Positions 35,059-43,930 of a DNA stretch of 64,000 bases are shown in pieces. The DNA is from Nocardia brasiliensis NBRC 14402 (GTDB lineage: Bacteria; Actinomycetota; Actinomycetes; Mycobacteriales; Mycobacteriaceae). The stretch is taken from positions 1 through 64,000 of the forward strand of contig NZ_BAFT02000027.1 in the NCBI RefSeq assembly GCF_000308475.2. Direction: 5' to 3'. The first letter of the stretch is position 1, and each line of letters opens with the position of its first letter. Both the position numbers and the translations under genes were made by a program. A model generated the notes under the pieces. It ran no database searches. It saw only the letters and a list, made by a program, of their open reading frames with translations, and had not been told where the DNA came from.

Positions 35059-35888
35059 GCGACTCTTCGAAGATCCGCGGCAAGGTCGTTGCCATCACGG
35101 GTGGGGCCCGTGGCATCGGGCTGGCTACCGCCACCGCGCTGCGGGCGCTCGGCGCAAAAATCGCGATCGGCGATATCGACGAGAAGACGGTGAAAGAGTC
35201 GGGCACCGCGCAGGGTTTCGAGTACTACGGCAAGCTCGACGTGACCGATCCGGCCTCGTTCGAGAGCTTCCTCGACGAGGTCGAGCGCACCGTCGGCCCG
35301 ATCGACGTGCTGATCAACAACGCGGGCATCATGCCGACCGGCCGGCTGGTGCACGAACCGGATCAGATCACCCGCCGGATCCTGGACATCAATGTCTACG
35401 GTGTCATCCTCGGCTCGAAGCTGGGGCTGACCCGGATGCTGGCCCGCAAGAGCGGGCACATCATCAACATCGCCTCGCTGGCGGGCGAGAGCCACATCCC
35501 CGGCTTGGCCACCTACAACGCCAGCAAACACGCGGTGCTCGGGTTCACCGACACGCTGCGCGAGGAGTACCGGGACTCCGGTGTGCGCTTCTCCTCGGTG
35601 CTGCCGACGCTGACCAACACCGAGCTCGGCTCGGGCGTCACGCCGCCCAAGCTGCTGCGCCCGGCGGAGCCGGAGGAGATCGCCGCCGCCATCGTCGGGC
35701 TGATCGCCGCGCCCAAGTCGAAGGTCAGGGTGACCGCGGTGGCGGGCCTGCTGGCGCAGCTGTTCGGCATCCTGCCGGACGCGGTCGGCGATACCGTGGC
35801 CCGCGCGCTGGGTTCGGGTCGCGCGTTCCTCGACGACGTCGACACCGATCAGCGCAAGGCGTACGAGGATCGCGCCCGCAGCGTCTGA
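35055..35888 (+). CDS. short-chain dehydrogenase/reductase
   Basis: A 277-residue classical SDR: TGGARGIG dinucleotide loop near the N-terminus, NNAG, catalytic Ser in INIASLAG and YNASK (Tyr and Lys intact). The acidic residue after the second strand (GDIDEK) favours NAD. The GTG start at 35055 overlaps the aldehyde dehydrogenase stop (GTGA) and has GGGAGG upstream. An alcohol to aldehyde to acid sequence of two steps with the upstream enzyme is an attractive inference. A strong terminator follows. Confidence 0.93.
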   Translation: MSDSSKIRGKVVAITGGARGIGLATATALRALGAKIAIGDIDEKTVKESGTAQGFEYYGKLDVTDPASFESFLDEVERTVGPIDVLINNAGIMPTGRLVHEPDQITRRILDINVYGVILGSKLGLTRMLARKSGHIINIASLAGESHIPGLATYNASKHAVLGFTDTLREEYRDSGVRFSSVLPTLTNTELGSGVTPPKLLRPAEPEEIAAAIVGLIAAPKSKVRVTAVAGLLAQLFGILPDAVGDTVARALGSGRAFLDDVDTDQRKAYEDRARSV

Positions 35889-35904
35889 ATCGCTCCCGTA
35901 GCCG

Positions 35905-35947
35905 AGCGCTGCGGCCCCGGATTCGTCCGGGGCCGCAGCGCTTTTTT
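35905..35947 (+). terminator. rho-independent terminator of the dehydrogenase operon
   Basis: A 17-base perfect stem (AGCGCTGCGGCCCCGGA and its complement) with a TTCG loop, followed by six T. The clearest intrinsic terminator in the window. Confidence 0.93.
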
Positions 35948-35948
35948 A

Positions 35949-36314
35949 TGCACCGGCAAACCGGTCTGAGCGGTCGGTCAAACCACAATGTGACGAAAAT
36001 CACCATAGAGGGTGCAAATGACTCCGTGGCGGCCAGAAGCAGGCCGTCAGCGGACGCTCAGCAATCGGTCGGTCGGTCTTTAGCCCAACTTGATGTTGCG
36101 CAAAATCGGCTATTCATGCTGGTCTAGTGACCGATTGATCTTTGCCGCCACCTGAGCGGCGGTATGCCGATCATTCGCGGAGGCGGTGGTGCGCCACACC
36201 ATCACAGGCAATATGCTGTCTCTAACAAACCTGTCGAATGTTTTGGTACCCGTATCCGAACTTTCCGGCTTGATAAGGCTGGAAATTCAGGACTGATTCT
36301 GATAGCAAGGGGCT
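35949..36314. other. intergenic region upstream of the LysR-type gene
   Basis: No gene is evident in these 366 bases. It is AT-richer than the genes around it. It contains repeats of CGGTCGGTC near 35968 and 36063, a TTGCGCAA palindrome near 36100, and a weak Shine-Dalgarno (AAGGGG) just before the ATG of the regulator. LysR proteins usually bind T-N11-A sites in their own upstream region, and such sites are possible here, but I could not single one out. Confidence 0.4.
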
Positions 36315-37211
36315 ATGGACCCGCATTTGCGCGACCTGCGGTATTTCGTCGCCGTCGCTGAGGAACTGCACTTCACCAACGCCGCTCAGCGGCTGCACAT
36401 CGCTCAACCCACCCTGTCGCGTCAGATCCGGCAGCTGGAACGCCAGCTCGACGTGGTCCTGTTCGACCGCAACCAGCGCAGCGTTGCCCTGACCGTCGCG
36501 GGCAAGGAACTGCTCGAGGGCGCGCGCAAGATTCTGGAGCTGTGGGAGATCACCAACGTCTCGCTGCAGGAGGCGGGTGAGGTGCTGCGCGTCGGCATCC
36601 AGTCCGCGCTCGGGCGCGGCCTCCTGAACGATCTGGAGAGCGCGAGCGGCCATCGGCTGGCCCTGCACGCGGCGTCCTGGACCGACCCGTCCAGCGGCCT
36701 GTCCGGCCGCCAGGCCGATCTGGCGCTGGTGTGGCTGCCGCTGCCCGACCCGAACCGCTACCGCTGGCAGGTGCTGCGCACCGAGCCGCGCTGGGTGCTG
36801 CTGCCGGAGAACCACCCGTTGGCCGATCAGGAGACGATCGAGTTCACCGATCTGCTCGACGAGCCGTTCGTCGCGCTGCCCACCGAGGCGGGCGCGGTCC
36901 GTGATTTCTGGCTCGGCAACGACGCGCGCAGCGGACGGCAGCCGAAGATCGGCGCCGAGGCGGCGACCCCCGAAGACAAGCTGGAGGCCGTGAGCCTCGG
37001 CCTCGGCGTCTGCCTGCTGGCCGAGAACAACGTGCCGATGTACCGCTGGCCCGGGCTCACCGCTCGCCCGGTGGCCGGCCTCGCGCCGTGCGAACTCGCC
37101 GTCGCGTGGCGGGCCGACGACACCCGGCCGACCATCCTCGAATTCGCCGGCCGCGCGGTCGACGGCGGGTTCTCGGTGCAGCAGCCGCAACCCGCCGTCA
37201 GCGCCTCCTGA
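36315..37211 (+). CDS. LysR-family transcriptional regulator
   Basis: A 298-residue regulator with the LysR helix-turn-helix at the N-terminus (LRYFVAVAEELHFTNAAQRLHIAQPTLSRQIRQLE, residues about 8-42) and a two-lobed substrate-binding domain from about residue 90. The ligand is unknown. It is immediately followed, with no spacer between the two stops, by the convergent amidase gene. LysR proteins normally regulate a divergent or adjacent gene, and no such partner is upstream, so the target may be elsewhere or the amidase. Confidence 0.92.
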   Translation: MDPHLRDLRYFVAVAEELHFTNAAQRLHIAQPTLSRQIRQLERQLDVVLFDRNQRSVALTVAGKELLEGARKILELWEITNVSLQEAGEVLRVGIQSALGRGLLNDLESASGHRLALHAASWTDPSSGLSGRQADLALVWLPLPDPNRYRWQVLRTEPRWVLLPENHPLADQETIEFTDLLDEPFVALPTEAGAVRDFWLGNDARSGRQPKIGAEAATPEDKLEAVSLGLGVCLLAENNVPMYRWPGLTARPVAGLAPCELAVAWRADDTRPTILEFAGRAVDGGFSVQQPQPAVSAS

Positions 37212-38690
37212 TCAGTTGATCGTGCGCCGCCACGGGTGCTGCGCTTCCAGCTGTGCGGACAACCGCAGCAGGGTGGATTCGCTGCCCGGCGGCCCGGCCA
37301 GCTGAGCGGCCAGCGGCGTTCCGACATCGGGGTGCATGCCCATCGGGAGCGAGGCGGCGGGCCAGCCGACCAGGTTCCACAGCGGGGTGAAGGGGGAATA
37401 CCGCGCGCAGGCAAGGACATTGGCCAGCCAGCCGCGGCGGTGCCAGGCCCGCGCCTTGGGCGGCGGGCCGGCGAGCGTGGGCGTGATCACCACGTCGTAG
37501 CGTTCGAAGAATTCGAGCAGACGCGCCTCGACCCGATCGACCTGGCTCTGCCGGACCAGGCGTAGTCGGGTGACGGTGCGACCGAGTGCGAGATGCCGTC
37601 GGGTACGCGGTTGTAGTCGGTCGGGCTGGGGTAGCGCGGCGGCCTCGCGCGCGCCGACGGCCAACCAGCGCAAGAAGATCCAGAGCAGCGCGTCACCGTA
37701 GGGCAACGCCGTCGGTTCGACCAGGTGCCCCGCGGCCGCGGCCACCGAGGCGGCGGTGCGGGCGGCGTTGGTCCACTGGCGGTCGACCGGGAACAAGCGC
37801 AATGGTGGGGCCACGGCTAGACCGATGCGTAGTCGGCCCGGCGGCTCCACCTCGGCTAGGTCCGGGCGCGCGGCCAGCACCGACAACGCCAGCGCGGCAT
37901 CACCGACTGTCGTTGCGAACACCCCGTTTTCGATCATGCCGGACCAGTCGTCGACACCGATCTGCGCGGGCACCGTGTGGTGCCCGGGCTTGAAACCGTA
38001 GACGCCGCAGCAGGCCGCGGGCGCCCGCACCGAGCCGAGCCCGTCGCTGCCGTGCGCGATCGGCACCAGCCCGGCGGCAACGGCGGCGGCCGCCCCGCCC
38101 GACGAACCGCCCGCGCTACGCGCGACATTCCACGGGTTGCCGGTGATCCGGTCCGGGGTGTCGGTGGTGCCCCACAGTGCGAGTTCCGGCACCGTGGTCA
38201 GCCCCACGATCACCGCGCCCGCCGCGCGCAGCCTGCGCACCACCGCGTGGTCGTCGGCGACCGGGCGGGCATCGGTGGCGGCCGACCCGGACCGCATCGT
38301 CTCCCCCGCCACCGCGATGTGGTGCTCGATCGAGATCGGCACCCCGGCCAGCGGCAGCACGTCCAGGTCGGCGCGCTGCTCCAGCGCGCTCGCCTCCGCC
38401 CTGGCCTTGTCGGTGCGAATAACGCTGAACGCATTGGTGTTCCGGTGCTCGGCGACGATCCGGGCGAGCGTGGCGTCGACCGTCTCGCGCGCGGTCAGCG
38501 AGCCGTCGCGCACGCCCGCCGCGAGCGCCGCGGCCGGCCCGCGGTTGCCGTCCGGGTGCTCCTCGACCGGCACGGCCGCGGATCTGACCGGCGGCGCCGG
38601 GGGGTGACCGACCCGCGGCCGTTCGACCGCCGGGCGCTGTGCCGATGTCTGTGCCGAACCGTCTGCCACCGCTGTGGCCTTCTCGAACAT
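37212..38690 (-). CDS. amidase-signature protein with Glu in place of the catalytic Lys
   Basis: A 492-residue amidase-signature (GatA/AmiC-like) protein. The Gly/Ser-rich core is present: GGSSGGAAAAVAAG (cis-Ser near 196-197) and GSDGLGSVRAPAACCG with the nucleophile Ser220. The third member of the Ser-Ser-Lys triad normally lies in GVPISVKDN; here the segment is GVPISIEHHI, with Glu122 (GAG) at the Lys position. The enzyme is therefore probably inactive as a classical amidase, or uses another base. A 60-residue Pro/Ala-rich N-terminal extension is unusual. Divergent from the kinase at 38817 and convergent with the LysR gene. Confidence 0.85.
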   Translation of the reverse strand: MFEKATAVADGSAQTSAQRPAVERPRVGHPPAPPVRSAAVPVEEHPDGNRGPAAALAAGVRDGSLTARETVDATLARIVAEHRNTNAFSVIRTDKARAEASALEQRADLDVLPLAGVPISIEHHIAVAGETMRSGSAATDARPVADDHAVVRRLRAAGAVIVGLTTVPELALWGTTDTPDRITGNPWNVARSAGGSSGGAAAAVAAGLVPIAHGSDGLGSVRAPAACCGVYGFKPGHHTVPAQIGVDDWSGMIENGVFATTVGDAALALSVLAARPDLAEVEPPGRLRIGLAVAPPLRLFPVDRQWTNAARTAASVAAAAGHLVEPTALPYGDALLWIFLRWLAVGAREAAALPQPDRLQPRTRRHLALGRTVTRLRLVRQSQVDRVEARLLEFFERYDVVITPTLAGPPPKARAWHRRGWLANVLACARYSPFTPLWNLVGWPAASLPMGMHPDVGTPLAAQLAGPPGSESTLLRLSAQLEAQHPWRRTIN

Positions 38691-38816
38691 GTGCTGGTCG
38701 TCCCCCGTCGCATCGTCGTCGAATTCGGGTGATCGCTGTTCAGCCGCAAGTTATCATTCCGAATACTGCACGGGGGATGATGACATCGGGTGTGGCGGAA
38801 AAATTAAGGTCCGAGA

Positions 38817-41552
38817 ATGAGTGCCGAGTCCGATAGAAGTACTTCCGGTTATGGCGATCCCGCGCTGGGCACCGAATTCAGCGCGGTGGAAGCCTTCTCC
38901 GCGGCCTGGGAGGATGCCGCGGGCACCGCGGGCAAACAGCCGCCGCAGATCGCCGAGTTCCTGCCCGACGCCCGGACGCTGCGCACAGCGGCACTACTCG
39001 AACTCATCCGGATCGACCTGCGGCATCGCTGGCTGTGCCGCACCGTGCTCGACCCGGACGCGCCCGAACGCACCGAACCGCGACCGCGCAAACGGCTCGC
39101 CGAATATTGCCGCGAATTTCCCGAACTGCAACCGAAAAGTATCCCGGCCGGACTGGTGTACGAAGAGTTCGTCATCCGCAGGCACAGCGGTGAACGCGTG
39201 GATCCACGCGATTGTCTGCGGGAATATCCGGACCAGGCGCCGGAACTACGCGACCTGCTCAACGCCGACGACGTCGAGCAGAGTACGCGGCGGGCGGTGC
39301 TGGAAGATTCCACCCTGGCCGTGCTGGACCGCACCCGAACCGCCCTCGCCCACAGCGAATTGAACCGAACCGTCGCGTCGACCCGTAGTCCAGAGGTGAC
39401 GCGAGCGAGCACGGACCTGACCGGGACGGCGACCGCCGTGCCGACCACGCTCGGCACCGGTCCCGGCCGCTTCGACGCGCTCGACCGGATCGAAATCGGC
39501 CAGCGGATCGACGATTTCGACCTGCTGACCGGTCTGGGCAGCGGCGCGTTCGCGCGGGTCTTCCTGGCCCGGCAGCGCTCGCTGCAGCGGCTGGTCGCGG
39601 TGAAGATCTCCACCGATCACGGCACCGAACCGCAGACCCTGGCCCAGCTCGACCACGACTACATCGTACGGGTCTTCGATCAGCGGGTGCTCGGTTCCGG
39701 CAGCGGTGCCGCGCGCCGGCTGCGGCTGCTCTACATGCAGTTCCTGCCCGGTGGCACACTGCTCGGCGTGCTGCGCTGGGTGCGCGCCACCCCGCCCGCC
39801 GAGCGCAGCGGCCGGCTGCTGCTGGACGCGGTCGACGCGGCCATGGAGGAGAAAGGCGAGATCCGGCCGACGGATTCGAGCGTGCGGGCCGAGATCGCCA
39901 CGCTCAGCTGGCCCGAGACGGTGGCCTGGCTCGGGCGCAGGCTGGCCGAGGCGCTGGACTACGCGTCCGCGCACGGAGTGCTGCACCGGGACGTGAAACC
40001 GGCGAACGTGCTGCTGACCGCGGAGGCGGTGCCGAAGCTCGCCGACTTCAACATCAGCTTCAGCCGCAATGTCGAAGGCACCAGTCCGGTGGCCTATTTC
40101 GGCGGCTCGCTGTCCTACATGTCGCCCGAGCAGCTGGAGGCCTGCCATCCCGGATTCGGCCGCAGCGCGGCCGATCTGGACACCCGCGCCGATATCTACT
40201 CCCTCGGCGTCGTGCTCTGGGAACTGCTCACCGGCGCGAAACCGTTCGACGACAGCACCGCGGGTGCGGACGCACACGGCGACGACACCACGCTCGAGGC
40301 GATGCTGGAGCGGCGCAGCGCAGGCGTCGAAGCCGCGGCGCTGGAACGGATTCCCGCCGACTGCCCGGCGGCGCTGCGCCGGGTACTGCTCACCTGCCTG
40401 GCGCCCGAGCGGACGATGCGCTGGGCCAACGGCGCGGTACTGGCCCGGCAGCTGGAGCTGTGCCTGGACGCGCGGGCCCGTGAACTCGTCGACCCGGCGC
40501 CCACCAGCTGGCGGCTGCGGCTGCGCCCGTGGCGGCTGCTCGTCGCGGCGCTGGCCGTCGGGCTGCCGAATGTGCTCGCCTCGCTGTACAACATCCAGCA
40601 CAACCAGCACCTCATCATCAACCGGCTGAACGAGGACGCGCAGCACAGTTTCGGCATCATCACCGGCGTGGTGAACGCGGTGGTCTTTCCCGCGGGCATC
40701 GCGATCCTGCTGTACATGTCGCGGTTCCTACTCACGGTGCCGCACGGCCTGGCCAAGGGTCGCCGATACGATCCCGAGACGTTGCGCCGGACCAGGCGCG
40801 ACGCGCTGCTGCTCGGGGATCGCGCGGTGGCCGTGGCGTTTTCGCTCTGGGTGGTGGCGGGGGTGACCTTCCCGATCGCATTGCAGCTGGTGACCGGGGA
40901 CCTGCCCGCGCGGGCGATCGTGCACTTCCTCGCGTCGCTGGTGGTGTGCGGTGCGATCGCGGTGGCGTATCCGTTCTTCCTGCTGACCTTCTACATGGTG
41001 CGCTGCATCTACCCGTTGTTCCTGCGGCACGGCGACATCAGCCCCGAAGACGCGATCTGGCTGCGCGGGCTGGACCGCCGCTGCAACGGCTATCTGGCGG
41101 TCGCCGCCTCGGTGCCATTGCTCGCGGTAGCGGGGGTGACCTTCCTGCCGCCCGCCGACATCCCGATGGTGATCTTCGCGGTGCGTGTGCTGTGCGTGGG
41201 CGGCATCATCGCGTTCGTGGTGTCCTACCTGCTGTTCCGCGCGCTGGAGGCGGATCTGCGCGCACTGGAGCGGGTGGTCGCGCCCGGGTCCGCGGGGCCG
41301 GATTCCAGTGCGGAATCTGCTGCGGCAGTGCCGGATTCCACGATGGCGGTGGCCGACTCCACGAAAGCGGTGGCCGACCCCACGGAGGCACGGGGCGGCG
41401 CCACGGCAGCGGTGGCCGACCCCACGGAGGCACGGGCCGACTCCACGGCAGCGGTGGCCGACCCCACGGTCGCAGACGCCGACTCGACGGTCGCAGTGGC
41501 CGACTCCACGGTGGCAGTGGTTGATTCCGCTGCGCGGGAGCCGCGCACGTGA
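38817..41552 (+). CDS. membrane Ser/Thr protein kinase with planctomycete-like N-terminus and repetitive tail
   Basis: A 911-residue predicted transmembrane kinase. Residues 1-140 contain two segments with the pattern ELIRIDLRHRW ... AEYCREFPEL and RDCLREYPDQAPELRDLL, a layout well known in planctomycete kinases. The kinase domain (about 235-560) has a Gly-rich loop GSGAFARVF, Lys263 (VAVKIS), HRD at 390-392 with Asp392, DFN (Asp410) in place of DFG, SYMSPEQ and DIYSLGVVLWELL; all catalytic residues are present. Six hydrophobic helices follow, from about 578 to 812, then a tail of about 80 residues of repeated ADSTxAVADPTEA. GTGA overlap links it to the paralogous gene downstream. Substrate unknown. 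Confidence 0.88.
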   Translation: MSAESDRSTSGYGDPALGTEFSAVEAFSAAWEDAAGTAGKQPPQIAEFLPDARTLRTAALLELIRIDLRHRWLCRTVLDPDAPERTEPRPRKRLAEYCREFPELQPKSIPAGLVYEEFVIRRHSGERVDPRDCLREYPDQAPELRDLLNADDVEQSTRRAVLEDSTLAVLDRTRTALAHSELNRTVASTRSPEVTRASTDLTGTATAVPTTLGTGPGRFDALDRIEIGQRIDDFDLLTGLGSGAFARVFLARQRSLQRLVAVKISTDHGTEPQTLAQLDHDYIVRVFDQRVLGSGSGAARRLRLLYMQFLPGGTLLGVLRWVRATPPAERSGRLLLDAVDAAMEEKGEIRPTDSSVRAEIATLSWPETVAWLGRRLAEALDYASAHGVLHRDVKPANVLLTAEAVPKLADFNISFSRNVEGTSPVAYFGGSLSYMSPEQLEACHPGFGRSAADLDTRADIYSLGVVLWELLTGAKPFDDSTAGADAHGDDTTLEAMLERRSAGVEAAALERIPADCPAALRRVLLTCLAPERTMRWANGAVLARQLELCLDARARELVDPAPTSWRLRLRPWRLLVAALAVGLPNVLASLYNIQHNQHLIINRLNEDAQHSFGIITGVVNAVVFPAGIAILLYMSRFLLTVPHGLAKGRRYDPETLRRTRRDALLLGDRAVAVAFSLWVVAGVTFPIALQLVTGDLPARAIVHFLASLVVCGAIAVAYPFFLLTFYMVRCIYPLFLRHGDISPEDAIWLRGLDRRCNGYLAVAASVPLLAVAGVTFLPPADIPMVIFAVRVLCVGGIIAFVVSYLLFRALEADLRALERVVAPGSAGPDSSAESAAAVPDSTMAVADSTKAVADPTEARGGATAAVADPTEARADSTAAVADPTVADADSTVAVADSTVAVVDSAAREPRT
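41311..41530 (+). repeat. coding tandem repeat in the kinase C-terminus
   Basis: Imperfect repeats of roughly 27-36 bases based on GCGGTGGCCGACTCCACG and GACCCCACGGAGGCACGGG, all in frame. They encode alternating AVADSTxAVADPTEA units of an acidic, Ala/Val/Thr-rich low-complexity segment. Such repeats can expand or contract by slippage. Confidence 0.8.
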
Positions 41553-43930
41553 CGGCTTCGCGGGCCGACGCGATCGCCCGGTTCGCCGCCGACTGGCAGC
41601 GCAGCCTGCGTGACGACCGGCTCGAGCCGCCGCGGATCGCGGACTACGTGCCGGACGGCGCCCAGACGCGGCTGGCCATCCTGACCGAGCTGTTGCGCAT
41701 CGACCTGCGCGAACGCTGGGGACGCGCCGCCGATCTCGGCAAGCGGATCGCGGAGTACCGCAAGGAGTTTCCGGAGGTGGAGCACAGTCCCGACCTCGCC
41801 GATCTGGTCTGCGCGGAGTTCACGGCCCGCCGCCGCCACGCGCCGCTGCCGGTCGCGGAGTTCATCGCGGAATACCCCGAACTCGCCGACGAGCTCCGCG
41901 AGCGCCTCGCCGCGTTCGACATCGACGAGGGCACCGCGGATTTCGGTGCGGCGGAATCGGCCGCCGCCGTCGCCGCCTTGGCCGAACTCACCCCCGGCCG
42001 TCGCATCGACGACTTCGACCTGCTGACCGACCTCGGTACCGGAGTGCTCGGCCGAGTGTTCCTGGCCCGGCAGCGGTCCATGCAACGCCTTGTCGCGGTG
42101 CGCCTTTCGGCGGGCCGCGCGAGCGCACCCCAGACCATGGCACAGCTGGACCACCCCCACATCGTCCGTGTATTCGATCAACGATTGCTGCACACCGACG
42201 CCATCGCCGGGGTCTTCGAGGAAGGCTGGGCAACGGCCGATTTCGGCTTCCAGGTGGACGCAACCTCCCCTGATCCCGACGCGACCGGCACCGGGGCGGC
42301 GGTGCCAGGTAGTTCCGCTGTTCGCGCGCGTCCCGGGCCGGTGAACTCGATGCTCGGCGCGGCCGCACCGCGGCTGGTCTATATGCAGTACCTGCCCGGC
42401 GGCACGGCACTCGGGGTGCTCGCGCAGCGCCGCCGTGGCCTCGAGTCCGATGGCGGGGTACTGCTGCTGCGGGCGGTCGACGCGGCGATGGCGGCGAAAG
42501 GGGAAATCCGGCCGTCGGATTCGAGTGTGCGGGCCGAGATCGCGGCGCTGAGCTGGCCGGAGACAGTGGCGTGGGTGGGCAGGCGGTTGGCCGACGCACT
42601 GGATCACGCCGCGCATCTCGGCGTCCTGCACCACGACATCAAACCGGCGAACGTGCTGTTCACCGCCGAGGGCGTGCCGAAGCTGGCCGATTTCGCGTTG
42701 CGCGAATCCGGCTCGACCGCCGATGTGACGAATCATGCTGAGCTGGAAGCGGATTCGCTGCGCTACCGATCCCCGGAACAACTCGCCCGCCTGCTCGACC
42801 CGGCGGCCCCCGCGCCCGGAACGCGCAGCGACCTCTACTCGCTCGGCCTGCTGTTATGGGAAATGCTCACGGGCGCACACCCGTTCGACGACCGGCGGCA
42901 GGCGGCCGAGGCGCGGCCCGATGCTCTCGCGCGCATGCTCGAAGCCCGCAGGGCGGGCCTGCCCGGCTCCGCGTTGGCCCAGCTGCCCGCCGATACCCCG
43001 GCGGCGCTGCGCCGCGTCCTGCTCGACTGCCTACGCGCCGAGCCGAAACGCCGCTGGCGCAACGGCGCCGAGCTGGCCGGGCAGCTGGATCTGTGCCTGG
43101 ACGCCCGCGCCCGCGATCTGGCCGACCCGCCGCCGGCCAGCCTGCGGTTCCGGGTCCGCGGCTGGCTCATCCCGGTGGCGGCACTGTGTGTCGGCGTGCC
43201 CAACGTGCTCGCCAGCTGGTACAACATCCAGCTCAATCAGTCGCTGATCATCGATCGGCTCGCGGCGGGCGATCAGCAGAAGTTCTTCGCCGTCGGCCTG
43301 ATCAACAATCTGATCTCCTTTCCGCTCGCGGCCGTCCTGCTGATCGTGCTCAGCCGCAGGCCGCTGACCGTCTCGTTCCGATTGGCCCGTGGCCGTGAGT
43401 ATTCCGCGCGCACGTTGGCCAAGGCGCGACGCGACACCCTGCTGCTCGGTGACTGGGCGGTGCTGGTGCCGTTCGCGATGTGGGTCATCGCGGGCGTGGC
43501 CTGGCCGCTGGCCCTGGCCGCCAGCGGCGTCTCGCTCCCGCCGGGGACCTTCTTGCATTTCTTTGCGGCACAGCTGGTTTGCGCCGCCATCGCACTGGCC
43601 TATCCGTTCTTTCCGGCCATGCTCTTCGCGGTACGGGTGGTGTATCCGCAACTGCTGGTGCGCGGCGGCGTCGGGCCTGGCGACGAGCGTCAGCTCCGAA
43701 ATCTGGCCCGGCGCGGCAACTTCTACCTCGGCGTCGCGGCTTCCGTGCCGTTGCTCGGGGTGGCCGGCGCGACCTTTGTCGATGCCGCGGATCTGGGATT
43801 GGTTATAGTTCCGGTGCGCTGGCTCAGCGTCGGTGGCATTCTGGCATTCGTGGTTACCTACCGGTTGTTCCGTTGGCTGGAGGCCGATCTGCTCGCCTTG
43901 GCGCGGGCCATCCCGCAGCGGCGGCGATGA
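41549..43930 (+). CDS. paralogous membrane pseudokinase
   Basis: A 793-residue protein with the same layout as the upstream kinase: planctomycete-like N-terminus (residues 1-130), kinase fold (about 155-510), six membrane helices to about 780, but no repeat tail. The catalytic residues are eroded: the ATP-binding Lys is Arg185 (VAVRLS), the glycine loop is GTGVLGRV, HRD reads HHD (361-363) and DFG reads DFA (381-383; the Asp is retained). A 50-residue insert (about 220-270) interrupts the N-lobe. It starts by GTGA overlap with the active kinase, so the two are made together. Inferred role: pseudokinase partner or scaffold of the first kinase, perhaps in a membrane heterodimer. Confidence 0.85.
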   Translation: MTASRADAIARFAADWQRSLRDDRLEPPRIADYVPDGAQTRLAILTELLRIDLRERWGRAADLGKRIAEYRKEFPEVEHSPDLADLVCAEFTARRRHAPLPVAEFIAEYPELADELRERLAAFDIDEGTADFGAAESAAAVAALAELTPGRRIDDFDLLTDLGTGVLGRVFLARQRSMQRLVAVRLSAGRASAPQTMAQLDHPHIVRVFDQRLLHTDAIAGVFEEGWATADFGFQVDATSPDPDATGTGAAVPGSSAVRARPGPVNSMLGAAAPRLVYMQYLPGGTALGVLAQRRRGLESDGGVLLLRAVDAAMAAKGEIRPSDSSVRAEIAALSWPETVAWVGRRLADALDHAAHLGVLHHDIKPANVLFTAEGVPKLADFALRESGSTADVTNHAELEADSLRYRSPEQLARLLDPAAPAPGTRSDLYSLGLLLWEMLTGAHPFDDRRQAAEARPDALARMLEARRAGLPGSALAQLPADTPAALRRVLLDCLRAEPKRRWRNGAELAGQLDLCLDARARDLADPPPASLRFRVRGWLIPVAALCVGVPNVLASWYNIQLNQSLIIDRLAAGDQQKFFAVGLINNLISFPLAAVLLIVLSRRPLTVSFRLARGREYSARTLAKARRDTLLLGDWAVLVPFAMWVIAGVAWPLALAASGVSLPPGTFLHFFAAQLVCAAIALAYPFFPAMLFAVRVVYPQLLVRGGVGPGDERQLRNLARRGNFYLGVAASVPLLGVAGATFVDAADLGLVIVPVRWLSVGGILAFVVTYRLFRWLEADLLALARAIPQRRR

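Noticed and set aside
39501..40100. First kinase as a pseudokinase because DFG reads DFN
   Set aside because: The metal-binding Asp410 is present, with Lys263 and Asp392; only the Gly differs, which active kinases tolerate.
41311..41530. CRISPR array
   Set aside because: The repeats are direct, short, without unique spacers, and stay in frame within a coding region.
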